In this document: positions 55,163 to 64,000 of the stretch, one piece after another
Position numbering within the stretch: the first letter of the stretch is position 1
Layout: the number at the start of each line of letters is the position of its first letter
Assembly (NCBI GenBank): GCA_030762935.1
Contig: CM060880.1
Span: 19,275,001 to 19,339,000 of the forward strand
Reading direction: 5' to 3'
DNA: 64,000 nucleotides
DNA from: Hymenopus coronatus
Taxonomy: Eukaryota; Arthropoda; Insecta; Mantodea; Hymenopodidae
The notes under the pieces: model-generated
The model's database searches: none
Seen by the model: only the letters and a program-made list of their open reading frames with translations
What the model was told of the DNA's origin: nothing
Program-made: the position numbers and the translations under genes

Positions 55163-55439
55163 TATTATTGAATATTCCACAAATTTCTACAGCAGAAATA
55201 TTGGAAAACTCACGACGCCTATCATCTTTTAATTTGTCAGGCGTATGGGAATTTGTTGCTTAAAGTTTACCTTTCAGAATTCTCCAAAATATATTTATAA
55301 AATCAAATGATTTAGATCTGGAGAGCAACATGACCGATCATTTATTCTTATGAGAAATACGTTGTACTGTAACGCGGCCATGTTCTTGGACATTTTTATT
55401 CGACAACCCTTATATCCTCCAATTTCTTCCTCCATTGTA

Positions 55440-55560
55440 ACAGTTGGATATCTTAATTTGTTTATGTAAAGGATAGTTTTGAAGTAGAGGGATATCTTGA
55501 AAATCTTAGTGTCGTATTTTTGGATAATGCTGCATTTACACAGCGGGAAGAGGATCTATA
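55440..55560 (-). mobile_element. PHM body fragment, decayed
   Basis: TATGTAAAGGATAGTTTTGA and ATATCTTGAAAATCTTAGTGTCG match the reverse PHM body. Confidence 0.55.
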
Positions 55561-55744
55561 TTACATTCCTTCTAAGACGTACTTCACGAGGTATTATAAA
55601 CAAAAAAAAAGGATAATAGCATTTTATTGGAACAGCAGTCCTCGAAAACAAAAAGTTATTTTTTCAACTCAGAGGGTATGAAAATAATAGTTTGTTACGT
55701 GTAAGATGGGTAGAGTAACCTATTTCTAATCTAGCTTCGGTAGT

Positions 55745-56022
55745 AACTATGTGGTATCATAGAGGGTGTTGAAATAATAATTTTCCGAACACTGTTTTAC
55801 GAACGAAGGCAATATGAGTCCCGGCTCACGGATGTAAACAAAATACAATTCTTCAACTGGGAGATGGGAAATCAGCTGTTTTGTTTTCACACTCATTAAA
55901 CCAAACACAAGCGAAAGTGAAACCTTATTCTGGTTTTGAAAGGGAGAGTGCCACCCTAGCATCTTACGGGTCGTTTGCCGCCGCCGTCCAAGTCTGTGCG
56001 TTTTATAATATCGAAAAACTAA
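55745..56022 (-). repeat. Dispersed repeat X, copy 2
   Basis: The reverse complement is collinear with 29345-29590. It also extends further, to an end reading ATAGAGGGTGTTGAAATAAT on plus, which looks like a transposon terminus. A 101-codon minus frame (55747-56052) covers the unit. Confidence 0.65.
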
Positions 56023-56203
56023 AATACGAGCATCTCTGCAGAGAATGTTCATGTAAAAATGAAATACAAAACATGTTTCAAATAATGAGATATGTAATTA
56101 CTTTAAATTAATGTAATCACATTCCATCCAATATATCCAGTTTGGTGTTTACCCGACTTTTTCGTATTTGAGTCATGCTATTCTCTATTTCTTTCTATCT
56201 TTT

Positions 56204-57071
56204 TACTTTCTCTAGCCTCGTATGTACAATGTAATAGTGGATAGAGAAGGTATTGTATTCCACCAAAAAATTCGATACCGAAATTTCACCAGAAATACAT
56301 GTTTTAAAATCCCTGAATAAAAAAAACGCTTTCAAAAACAGATGAGCGTGTGTGTATTTGTGTCTGGACAGCATAACTCAAAAACGAAAAGTCGGTAAAA
56401 TACCAAACTTGGTATTTAAGTTTAGTATCTTCCAGAGATGCGACACGAAGATTTTGAGAAAAATCCCCCCACCCACAACTACCCTTAACATGGAACATTT
56501 TTCGAACATTTTTATTTTCTCAAAAATGGCTCTAACGATTTTGATTAAAATTTCGGATATTAAACATATTTACCTGAAAAATAAAATGTATATCTTGAAT
56601 TTTCTGGGAATAGCCTCTGAAGAGTAGTTTATTCTGGATGAATTTTACTACATTTTGAATAACTGCTAAACCGTAAGAGATAGACAAAAACTTACTACAC
56701 AAAAAATGTAGAGCACATTAAAACACACAATTTATGTTATATACATTTTTTTCGTGGAGTTCGTCGTTTTTGTGACATTTCTTATTTTTGGTTTCTGCTA
56801 TGAAAAACGTATACTTTTCTCATACAGGAACTTGTCAACTCTTATCCATACAAACATAGGAACTTCATTGACATAGCAACCAGCTTTTGACTATCACTAT
56901 AACCTACGGTTGTCCCTTATTCCGCTTCAACTTATAAGGAAGCGAGTAACAAGACTATTTCTGCTAATTTTTTCTAATTAGCATAAAGTAAATAGAAGTA
57001 TAAGCTTTTTAAGAATTATTTGTTGCAGGGATTTGGAGAAAGTCATGTGAATGCTACACATCAGATTTTTT
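56204..57071 (+). mobile_element. PHM family copy, complete
   Basis: Palindrome TACTTTCTCTAGCCTCGTAT...GTGGATAGAGAAGG, head block, ATACCAAACTTGGTAT near 56400, CGACACGAAGATTTTGAG near 56441, body, and tail TTGGAGAAAGTCATGTGAAT ending CAGATTTTTT. It has a 91-codon body frame (56352-56627). Confidence 0.95.
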
Positions 57072-57089
57072 CTCTATCGATCTATCTTT

Positions 57090-57200
57090 ATTGGGTCACG
57101 GAGACTACAAAAAAATGTATTTTGATAATAATCGATAAATTTTTTAAATGGGATACAATACTTTCTCTACCTAGCTTAGTTTAGTGGAAGAGAAGTAGGA
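57090..57200 (-). mobile_element. Inverted PHM head module after a PHM tail
   Basis: GGAGACTACAAAAAAATGTATTT and TGGGATACAATACTTTCTCTA match the reverse head block and palindrome left arm. Only ~20 bp separate it from the preceding tail. Confidence 0.7.
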
Positions 57201-57204
57201 AACA

Positions 57205-57778
57205 CAATCCTGCAAGTTCTCCACATATAGCCAGAACGCAAACCCCACTTGAGCTGTCTTGAGAACCAAATTCAGCAGCGTCCAGGATGACAGGCATTCA
57301 ATTTGCTGATGCGATGAGAAAGAGTGCCGATTGCTCGATAAAACAATTTCCAACGTGGAGATGATGTGGAAAAGAGGGAGGGAGAGAAAATCCGATAACC
57401 TAAAGACGAGCTACAACAAGGAAGGAGGGGCGGAGTGTGTAATGTAGCGAAAAGCGGAGGGGGAGGGGAACAAGAGATGCTCAAAACCTCGACATCTCTG
57501 TGAAATATGTTCACGCGTTTGTTAAACATCCGACACGAACGGCGTTCGTGCTCCTATTCACGTTTTACACTCCAACCAACCTGTCACCGCAACTACACGT
57601 TCGTTAAACATCACTCTTCTCAACGAACAATGCACCTCTCTGAACCAACATCAAGGATCAAAAGCTAAGCAAACGCAACCAATATCCTCTTAGGTTGTAA
57701 CTGCCAAACATGGCACCTTACGAATGGCTATAATTCTGCCTTAGCTGCGGCTTACATTTACATCACCTTCTCTATCCA

Positions 57779-57780
<2 letters not shown>
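57205..57780. other. Unassigned sequence
   Basis: Purine-rich around 57360-57480; nothing recognised. Confidence 0.4.

Positions 57781-57782
<2 letters not shown>

Positions 57783-57837
<55 letters not shown>
57783..57837. repeat. (AT)n microsatellite
   Basis: About 27 AT units abutting the left end of a mariner, plausibly grown from its TA target. Confidence 0.96.
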
Positions 57838-57843
<6 letters not shown>

Positions 57844-57845
<2 letters not shown>

Positions 57846-58792
57846 AAGGCTGTTCAATAAAGAATGATCACAATTTTTTTTTGAAAACGTACCTTTACTC
57901 ATCCTCATAATTTTGATGGTCCTTCTCAAAATAGTCTCCTATGAATACGATGCAATTGTTCCAGCGTTTCTGCCAGTCTTCAAAGACATGCTGGAAACCA
58001 TTTTTTGAGAGGTCCTTCAAAATCGCCTCCGCAGCCTTCACCACTGCTTCTGATGATGGATAATGCCTCCCACGAAGGCGTTTCTTCAAGTTAGGGAATA
58101 GAAAAAAAGTCACATGGGGCTAAATCCGGACTATAGGGAGGGTGAGGGATGCACTTCACGTTGATTTTTGCAAGATATTCAGCAACAACATTGGCAATAT
58201 GCGGTCGCGCATTATCGTGGTGCAGCACCCAGCCTGCTTCACGGAAATGGTCTTTTGCGCCTGATATGGACTTGCAATCTTTTCAGGACATCCCTGGTAT
58301 TGTCCAGTTACTGATGTGTGTGCAGGAACAACATGCTGATAAACCATTCCATGAATATCAAAGAATGAGATGACCATAACTTTCCCAGGAGAATTAACCA
58401 CATTCGCTTTTTTGGGGGTTGGTGATGACGGAGATTGTAACTGGAGCACCGGGTCCACCTTCCTTTGAAATTGATTGTCTCCCCTCTTTAAACATTTTAA
58501 ACCACCTTCGAGCTGTGCTGTAGGGAAGGACACACTCTCCATACGCCTCAACTGAAGATTTGTTGAGACGAAAGCAGAATTTCAAAGCCGCATATTGTTC
58601 CTCGCGGTAGGCGATACTGAACATGTCTGAACTTGCCTGGTTCTCACAGGCGGGAACCAGGAGTGCCAACAATGAAACTACTACGGCGTGTTCGTTTCAC
58701 ATTAAGCTAACAGAATATAATAAGATTGAATTTTAGGGCGTAAAATTATGACCGTAATAAAATTATGATCATTCTTTATTGTACAGCCCTCG
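57844..58792 (-). mobile_element. mariner transposon, internally deleted (949 bp)
   Basis: The left end CGAAGGCTGTTCAATAAAG and the reverse of the right end CGAGGGCTGTACAATAAAG, each continuing into AATGATCA(C/T)AATTTT, form ~33-bp terminal inverted repeats. The right target is TA at 58793-58794, while the left TA has been changed or masked by the flanking (AT)n/(AC)n. Length is ~350 bp short of a full mariner. Confidence 0.92.
57895..58672 (-). pseudogene. mariner transposase pseudogene, frameshifted and internally deleted
   Basis: Read on minus from 58672, the N-terminus has REEQYAALKFCFRLNKSSVE and STARRWFKMFKEGRQS, the paired helix-turn-helix region. After a frame change come KVMVISFFDIHGMVYQH, HDNARPH (second catalytic D, ~58199-58219) and YSPDLAPCDFF (third catalytic D, ~58110-58140). 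An A7 tract at 58102-58108 then shifts frame before FLFPNLKKRLRGRHYPS and the end GDYFEKDHQNYEDE. The WVPHEL-type linker and first catalytic aspartate are missing (about 100 residues). The copy cannot make transposase. Confidence 0.93.
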
Positions 58793-58804
58793 TATGTATA
58801 TATT

Positions 58805-58968
58805 AGTAGAGCCGATGGTCCCGTGGCGTAGATTTACGGCACGTAAAAGAAACTCAGCCTCATAGGCCTCTGAACAAAATTAAGCGGGCTTTTACGCCCA
58901 ATATAGAGTGGAACGCTTAGAACCGTAACAGTTAAAAGAGCACTCATAAATAAAAACTCAGTTTCATT
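58805..58968 (+). mobile_element. SINE family A, 5'-truncated, next to the mariner end
   Basis: GATGGTCCCGTGGCGTAGAT, TTACGGCACGTAAAAGAAAC, TTTTACGCCCAATATAGAGT and AAGAGCACTCATAAATAAAA, then AACTCAGTTTCATTT. Confidence 0.92.
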
Positions 58969-58974
58969 TCCCTT

Positions 58975-59560
58975 AAAGGTTTCTTATACCATCTTTCTGT
59001 ATTCACCGTAACAAGGCCTCGTGTCGCCAAGTTGCACTCGTCTCGATTTAGAAAGTGTGTACCTGGCTATTTTATTCTTGGATTTCTACAATTGTTTCGC
59101 GACAACTGCACACAATCGGCCAGTGACAGTGTAGCTACTATTTCTTTTAAATTTACTTATTTATCCTTTGCCTTTAAATACATACAATCGGCGACATCTC
59201 TCTGTGGAATCGGCAATAGTGTTAACTCGTGTATTGATGTCGGATTTCTGTTTATATTTAATTTTAAGATACAATTGAAAATATAAGGAAGAAAATCAAC
59301 TGTAATGATGTGGAGAAAGTACAAATTCAGGGGGTGTAGAAAACATTATTAGCAAGAGAAAACTTGGCTGCAGTAACGAATAATACGTGAATTCCAAAGA
59401 TGCAAGTATGTTTCTCATTAAATGGAGGCGGATTTTCATTTCTATTTCTCTGCTTTAATCCATTCATTCAGAATTAAATTGAAAACTAGCGGAAATCCTG
59501 ATTTGTTTTCAGAAATCTGTCCTAACTTCCAAGTTTCAAAACTAATTATAATTGCAAACA
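58975..59560. other. Unassigned sequence
   Basis: Nothing recognised; frame 59032-59286 has no known domain. Confidence 0.4.
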
Positions 59561-59564
59561 CATG

Positions 59565-59822
59565 AACGCTCTTTAACTGCTGTGGTTCTCAGCGTCCCAT
59601 TCTAAACTGGACGTGAAAGACCACTTAATTTTGCTCAGAGGCCTCTCTATCAGGCTTGAGGTTCTTTCACGTGCCGTAAATCTACGACACGGGACCAACG
59701 GCTTTACTTTCCTTCCAAAGGAAGCCATATTAAGGATTTTACACCCGAAAAACACCTCCACCGGGTTCGAACCCGCGACCTTAGGTACATGAAGTTAGTA
59801 ACCATTACACCACGGAGGGCGA
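59565..59822 (-). mobile_element. SINE family A, near full length
   Basis: On minus, head GCCCTCCGTGGTGTAATGGTT (A box) and B box GCGGGTTCGAACCCGGTGG. The body contains GGAAAGTAAAGCCGTTGGTC and CACGTGAAAGAACCTCAAGCC. The 3' end is at AACCACAGCAGTTAAAGAGCG. Confidence 0.94.
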
Positions 59823-59824
59823 CT

Positions 59825-60590
59825 CACGTGATTTGTATCCGAGACTATTGGTTTGTTGAGTTCATACATGCTCATAGATTGGAAATCCTAGCCATCAATT
59901 GTTACGACCCCAACGAATCCCTTATGAAATCCGTAATAATGTTTACTGTGGGATCGCTAGTCTACTGCTCTGAACACTAGGTGCCACACTCGAAGCCTGT
60001 AAACGTGACCACGGTTCTTTTCCACACTTTTGTGCTATATCAACTTGACGGATCCTGCATTGTAAATTTATACACAGAATAAATTGGTTCCCCAGGCTCG
60101 TAAATCCGATTGTCACATAAACGTCAGCCGAGAGGCACGCTGCTTGCTGTTCGATGTGTCTTCTGTTTCTTTTATTTACTCTCCAAGGTCTTTTAAGGGG
60201 CAAAACCAAGCTGCTGTACCGGAGCCCCCCCCCCCCCACTTCGGCTCTGGGCTCCTTTGAGACGCGCTTCACAGCTTGCCAAACAATAAACATTGTGTAA
60301 CATGGAGGGGAGTGTTACTTAAAGTCCTTTATATCAAAAGCCGGCTGAGAAGAAGATCGTTGAACATTTACTTATCTGTGTGATTGAAGTATGCTCACCA
60401 AATTTCAACAACATAACACCAGAAAAATGTTATTCCAGTTTTGAAGAAAAGAAAGGAAAATAAATTTTAAAAAAAACCCTCAGAAGCCTACTTGGTATGC
60501 AAACAATGCCATAACTTTTTTTCTTCTAATAATGCAATGTACAACAGAAAAAAATAAATGAAAATTAGAGACAAAGTTAAGTTTAAAAAG
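59825..60590. other. Unassigned sequence
   Basis: A C-run lies at ~60227-60237. No family recognised. Confidence 0.4.
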
Positions 60591-60594
60591 TTTG

Positions 60595-60985
60595 TGTGTT
60601 GATTAGATTTTAGGGGGCTCAACTTCTGGGTCATCAGCGCCCACCAGAAATATTCGTTACTAAAACCAAGCGATTGGGTCAAAAAGAATAAAAAATAATC
60701 ATGGAATGGAATCTTAAAAAGGACTAAAATGTCAATTAAAATTCAAAATAAGTAAAACTTCCCATGGTAGAAACCAAAGGGAGCTTAAAACAATTAAAAC
60801 AAGGGAGCTAAAAGGTGTGACTAAAAGCAGAGTCCTGAAGCATAGAGAGCTGAAAGGTGTAACTAAAAGCAAATTCCTAAAGCACGTTGTTAAAATTGAA
60901 AAGATTAAAAGAACTGCAGCAACAGCGTACCAGAGGAAATAAAAGAAAAATAAAACTATATAACAATTCTAAAAGGTAGGGGTAT
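60595..60985 (-). repeat. Possible retroposon tail with a 42-bp tandem duplication
   Basis: TTTAGGGGGCTCAACTTCTGG and GTCATCAGCGCCCACC resemble a widespread insect retroposon end, a weak call. 60805-60846 and 60847-60887 are a tandem repeat of period 42 (GAGCT(A/G)AAAGGTGT(G/A)AC core), with a degenerate third unit near 60781. Confidence 0.4.
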
Positions 60986-60989
60986 AAAA

Positions 60990-61150
60990 AGCCGGTGAAG
61001 TGATGCTAAAGTGAGCCCGGGCTCCATGGTACTTAGTTACTCGACATTCTCAGAATAAGGGAAAACCCAAGTAGAAGAAGAACCCTTATCCAGGAAAGTC
61101 ACCCTAGCAGCGATTCAAACTCGGGGGCTCTTGAATGTGAGGCAGATTTT
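60990..61150 (-). mobile_element. SINE family C, diverged
   Basis: On minus, GCCTCACATTCAAGAGCC, a damaged B box GAGTTTGAATCGCTGC, TAGGGTGACTTTCCTGGATA, ATAAGGGTTCTTCTTC, GAGAATGTCGAGTAAC and TACCATGGAGCCCGGGC. Confidence 0.8.
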
Positions 61151-61151
61151 G

Positions 61152-61948
61152 GATAGTTTTGAGAATAGCAAGCTTTATCTAAAATTTGAAAGGTTTAAGT
61201 GGTTGTATAATTTTTCCTTAATATTGCACCCAAAATGTGTATGTCGATTCTACTGCTTGAAATTCCCAGAATTAGAAGCAGCAAACAAATGAATACAAGC
61301 TGTTTGATAGCACTTACCTTATCGTCTTCACCTTCACTATCACACTGAAACAAAGAAACAAAACCTAGTTAGAGCATTATCAAAAACAAAAGGAAACAGA
61401 GCAATGATTGAAGCCTTTACATAAATTCAGATTCTAGACACTTTGGCAAACATTGTACTTTCACAGGAATACATTTTTGTATTAACCTAGAAATTGTTAG
61501 GAACTGTGAAACCAGAGAATTTTGACATAGAAGCAAACAAAAGTTAACCATCTGCTAGGGACGAAAGACAACGTAATAAAATCCCTGTTTCCTATAGACT
61601 CTGAGGGCAGTTCAGTTTCATGTTGAACACGTGTCCACAGCAGTGGTTACTGCACATGCTAGGTGATTATTAGTGGAAGACTTGGTCTGGTTTCCAGCCA
61701 CACACCTCGTAATCTAAAACGTTAGGCTTTGGCAGAGGAGCGGGACAGGGTTATCATGTTATTAAAAATACTGTACACACCTCCGTAGGCGAGTAAGTCA
61801 GGCTACCGCAGAGCTAGGTCGTTAAATCCGATCAACTGTTACGAGTCAGACTTGTCACCCGCCAGTCGCAAAGTATATTCAACAAAGGTTTACACTGATT
61901 CAACCGAAGACAAATTACGATAGACGAGGAAAAATATCTACTGTGTCA
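61152..61948. other. Unassigned sequence
   Basis: Nothing recognised. Confidence 0.4.
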
Positions 61949-61949
61949 T

Positions 61950-62275
61950 CTTTACATGACAATTTCTGCCCATTCTTCATAAGTATTCTTATAAAACCCT
62001 ATTCTTCTATGTACTTCACGTTCATCCACATAAACATATGCATACATGCTTTTACTGCATATTTTCTTACAGATAAACTGACGGACGGATACACTAGGCT
62101 TAAGTGATAGTCAATCTTTTAAGAGGTGGTAGTTATAACATGGCTTTGAAATTCCGTTGTCTTTGTTTGACTAAAGGTAAGAAAAACCATCCCATTTTAG
62201 GAAAGTTCAAGTATGTATTTTAAAACTCAAAATCAATAACACTGGGTACCTAGGAAATGGTTAACTTCACAAAAC
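61950..62275 (-). mobile_element. PHM tail-half fragment interrupted by the next copy
   Basis: Reverse tail blocks (TTATTCTTCTATGTACTTCACG, ACACTAGGCTTAAGTGATAG, CCTAGGAAATGGTTAACTTC) stop exactly where a complete PHM copy of the same orientation begins. Confidence 0.8.
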
Positions 62276-63125
62276 AATCTGATGTGTTCCATTCATATGG
62301 CTTTCTCTACAACTCTGTAACAAAATAATGTTAAAAGGCATATTCTTCTGTCTACTTTATAATAATCCAGACAGATATTAGTAGAGATTTTCTTAATTGC
62401 TTGTTTCCTTGTAAGTAGAAGGAAAATAAGGGAATACACTAGGCAAAAAGGATAATCAAATATTTTAAAAGTTGGTTGCCATATGGTTGAAATCCGTTTC
62501 TATGCAGAGCCACGAGTTTTAAGTATTTTGAATCTGAAACAAATAACAAGGAATAGCTCAGAAATGGTCAATTCCACGAAATAAAAAGCGTGGGTGACAA
62601 ATGGTGTGTTTAAACGTGATCTACATGTTTTATGTAATAAGCTTCTATCTCTATCTCTTACAGTTTACCAGTTACGCAAAATTCATTCAGATTAGACAGG
62701 TCTTCAGAGGCTATTCCCGGAAAATTCAAGATATATATTTTATTTGTCATATAAATATCTTTAATATACGGTATTTTAATCAAAATCGTTAGAACCATTT
62801 TTTAGAAAATCAAAATTTTTCGAAATTTTTTACGCGTAAAGGGTAATTTGTGGTGGGGGATTTTTCTGAAAATCTTCGTGTCGCATCCCTGGAAGATACT
62901 AAATTTAAATACCAAGTTTGGTATTTTACCGGCTTTTCGTTTTTGAATTATCGTGTTCACAGACACACGGAGCTTTTTCTAAGAATGTTTTTTTTTTTTT
63001 TTATATATATATATATATAGGAGACTCTAAAACCTGTATTTGCGGTGAAATCTCGGTATCGAATTTTGGGTGAAATGCAATACCTTCTCTATACACTATG
63101 TACATAAGTACGTGTAGAGAAAGTA
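62276..63125 (-). mobile_element. PHM family copy, complete
   Basis: The tail AATCTGATGTGTTCCATTCA begins at 62276. The body in reverse order carries CTCTTACAGTTTACC, CTTCGTGTCGCATCCCTGG and ATACCAAGTTTGGTAT near 62911. A T-run and (TA)n lie near 62987-63018, followed by the head block and a palindrome ending AGAGAAAGTA. Confidence 0.95.
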
Positions 63126-63129
63126 AAAT

Positions 63130-63478
63130 TGCTCTGTCCTCATATGTGCGATTAGATATGGCAGTTCTTACCCAGATATATAAAGCATTCCCAATTGCTT
63201 CGGAGTGTCACAAACTGCGTATACAGAGTGGTAATAAACTACACCGAAATAATTTGCGAGATTGTGCACATGACTGATATGTTGAAAAACTGGCTTAGAA
63301 TGTCTTCAAAACTGCTGCCCGAGTATAGAAATATCGATTTTAGCAGCTCGTTAATAGCGTTCTCAAGATTTAATGTCGCAAAAATCTGTAAAATCTCGAA
63401 CTAATCACTTGACAGTGCGACACTAAGAATTCATTAACTACGTTCTTGAGTTATGTAGCCTACTCTGGAGGCGTTTTT
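63130..63478. other. Unassigned sequence
   Basis: Nothing recognised. Confidence 0.4.
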
Positions 63479-63481
63479 TCA

Positions 63482-63551
63482 ACTGCTCTGGTGGCTTGAT
63501 GTGTAACGCGAGAAGCTGCTATCCCAAAGATCATGAGTTCGATTCCTGTCA

Positions 63552-63595
<44 letters not shown>

Positions 63596-63606
63596 TATTA
63601 TTATTT
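63482..63606 (+). mobile_element. tRNA-derived SINE with (TTA)n tail
   Basis: GCTCTGGTGGCTTGATGTGT (A-box region) and CATGAGTTCGATTCCTGTC (B box) form a tRNA-like unit followed directly by (TTA)n at 63553-63606. The tail type differs from the A-rich tails of families B-E, so this may be a separate family or a tRNA-like minimal SINE. Confidence 0.65.
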
Positions 63607-63775
63607 TCATTCCAGACTAACTGCCGCGATACGTGGCGTACTGGCACTTCAGAAACTTATAGCCGTTACTTCGAAATGGCAATAAGTAGGCCATAAGTCT
63701 CCTAGCTCAAATGACTTATTTAAGTAATCTACACACTCTGTGAAAATATTTCGGTATAGTTCATTAACACCCTGT
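63607..63775 (-). mobile_element. Possible DNA transposon terminus (CACCCTGTA end)
   Basis: On minus it starts TACAGGGTGTTAATGAACTA, the TACAGGGTG form common to Tc1/mariner ends. The partner end was not found in the window. 63776-64000 is unassigned. Confidence 0.35.
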
Positions 63776-64000
63776 ATAACTATAAGAGTTAATAACGAAT
63801 TGAAGGGCCACGCGGCAGCAGGAAGTGGAAGTGCTTTCTCGCTTCCAAACCACACAGCCAAAAACTAACAGGAATGAGGAAGCTAAACACGTGTTCCTTG
63901 GCTTCAACTTCCTGCCACCTGTCAGCCTCTACAAGTGTCTGCAACATTTCCGACACCATTGGACCCCTGTTCCAAACACTTAACTGTCAATCCCTTTTTG

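Noticed and set aside
57783..57837. (AT)n as an origin or regulatory element
   Set aside because: A plain microsatellite beside a mariner end explains it without further function.
1..64000. CRISPR array, bacterial operon, prophage or toxin-antitoxin system
   Set aside because: No regularly spaced direct repeats with unique spacers, no dense coding and no ribosome-binding sites; the sequence is eukaryotic intergenic DNA.

Overview
The window reads as repeat-rich, AT-rich intergenic DNA from a large arthropod genome. An insect is most likely, because of the mix of DD34D mariner, Tc3-like, Jockey-like LINE, FLYWCH/MULE and tRNA-derived SINE remnants, but an arachnid or other arthropod cannot be excluded. 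I found no intact host protein-coding gene, rRNA, functional tRNA, CRISPR array or bacterial feature. Open frames are short, lack family motifs, and mostly lie inside repeats. Everything recognisable is a mobile element, a derivative of one, or a simple repeat.

The dominant component is one dispersed family of about 0.85 kb, called PHM (palindromic-head module) here only for convenience. About 33 complete, truncated or decayed copies on both strands cover roughly a quarter of the window. A copy has: (1) a head with a ~44-bp near-palindrome starting TACTTTCTCTA; (2) a ~75-bp head block; (3) an A-tract and a (GT)n tract of variable length; (4) an internal palindrome ATACCAAACTTGGTAT; (5) a ~550-bp body; (6) a tail containing TAGAGAAAGT, an ATGTG/CACAT inverted repeat and a final T-run. 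The subterminal inverted repeats, terminal palindromes, inner microsatellite, T-rich junctions and lack of obvious target duplications recall non-autonomous Helentron derivatives (DINE-1/HINE type). That classification is inference. Near-complete copies lie at 12.7-13.6, 18.6-19.5, 26.6-27.7, 36.9-37.8, 41.3-42.2, 44.9-45.8, 56.2-57.1 and 62.3-63.1 kb. Some tails are followed by an inverted head block, and one pair of copies sits head to head across a single palindrome (7.4-8.8 kb).

DNA transposon remnants are: a Tc3-like pseudogene at the left edge; a 665-bp derivative with 44-bp terminal inverted repeats (22.0-22.7 kb); a mariner converted to a fold-back element by inverted duplication of its transposase 3' end (34.9-35.6 kb); a Tc3-like pseudogene on the minus strand (50.6-51.0 kb); an internally deleted, frameshifted mariner (57.8-58.8 kb); and a FLYWCH/MULE-like fragment bracketed by inverted CCTGAATTCCGTGC motifs (10.4-11.0 kb). 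A Jockey-like reverse transcriptase C-terminal remnant lies at 42.8-43.6 kb.

At least six tRNA-derived SINE families are interspersed. Several carry perfect or near-perfect target-site duplications, and some are nested inside PHM copies, which dates PHM as older than those SINEs. The remaining stretches (notably 1-3.3, 10.9-12.7, 15.9-16.9, 22.9-24.3, 25.3-26.6, 30.9-33.4, 48.3-50.6, 52.3-54.8 and 59.8-61.9 kb) hold nothing I can assign.
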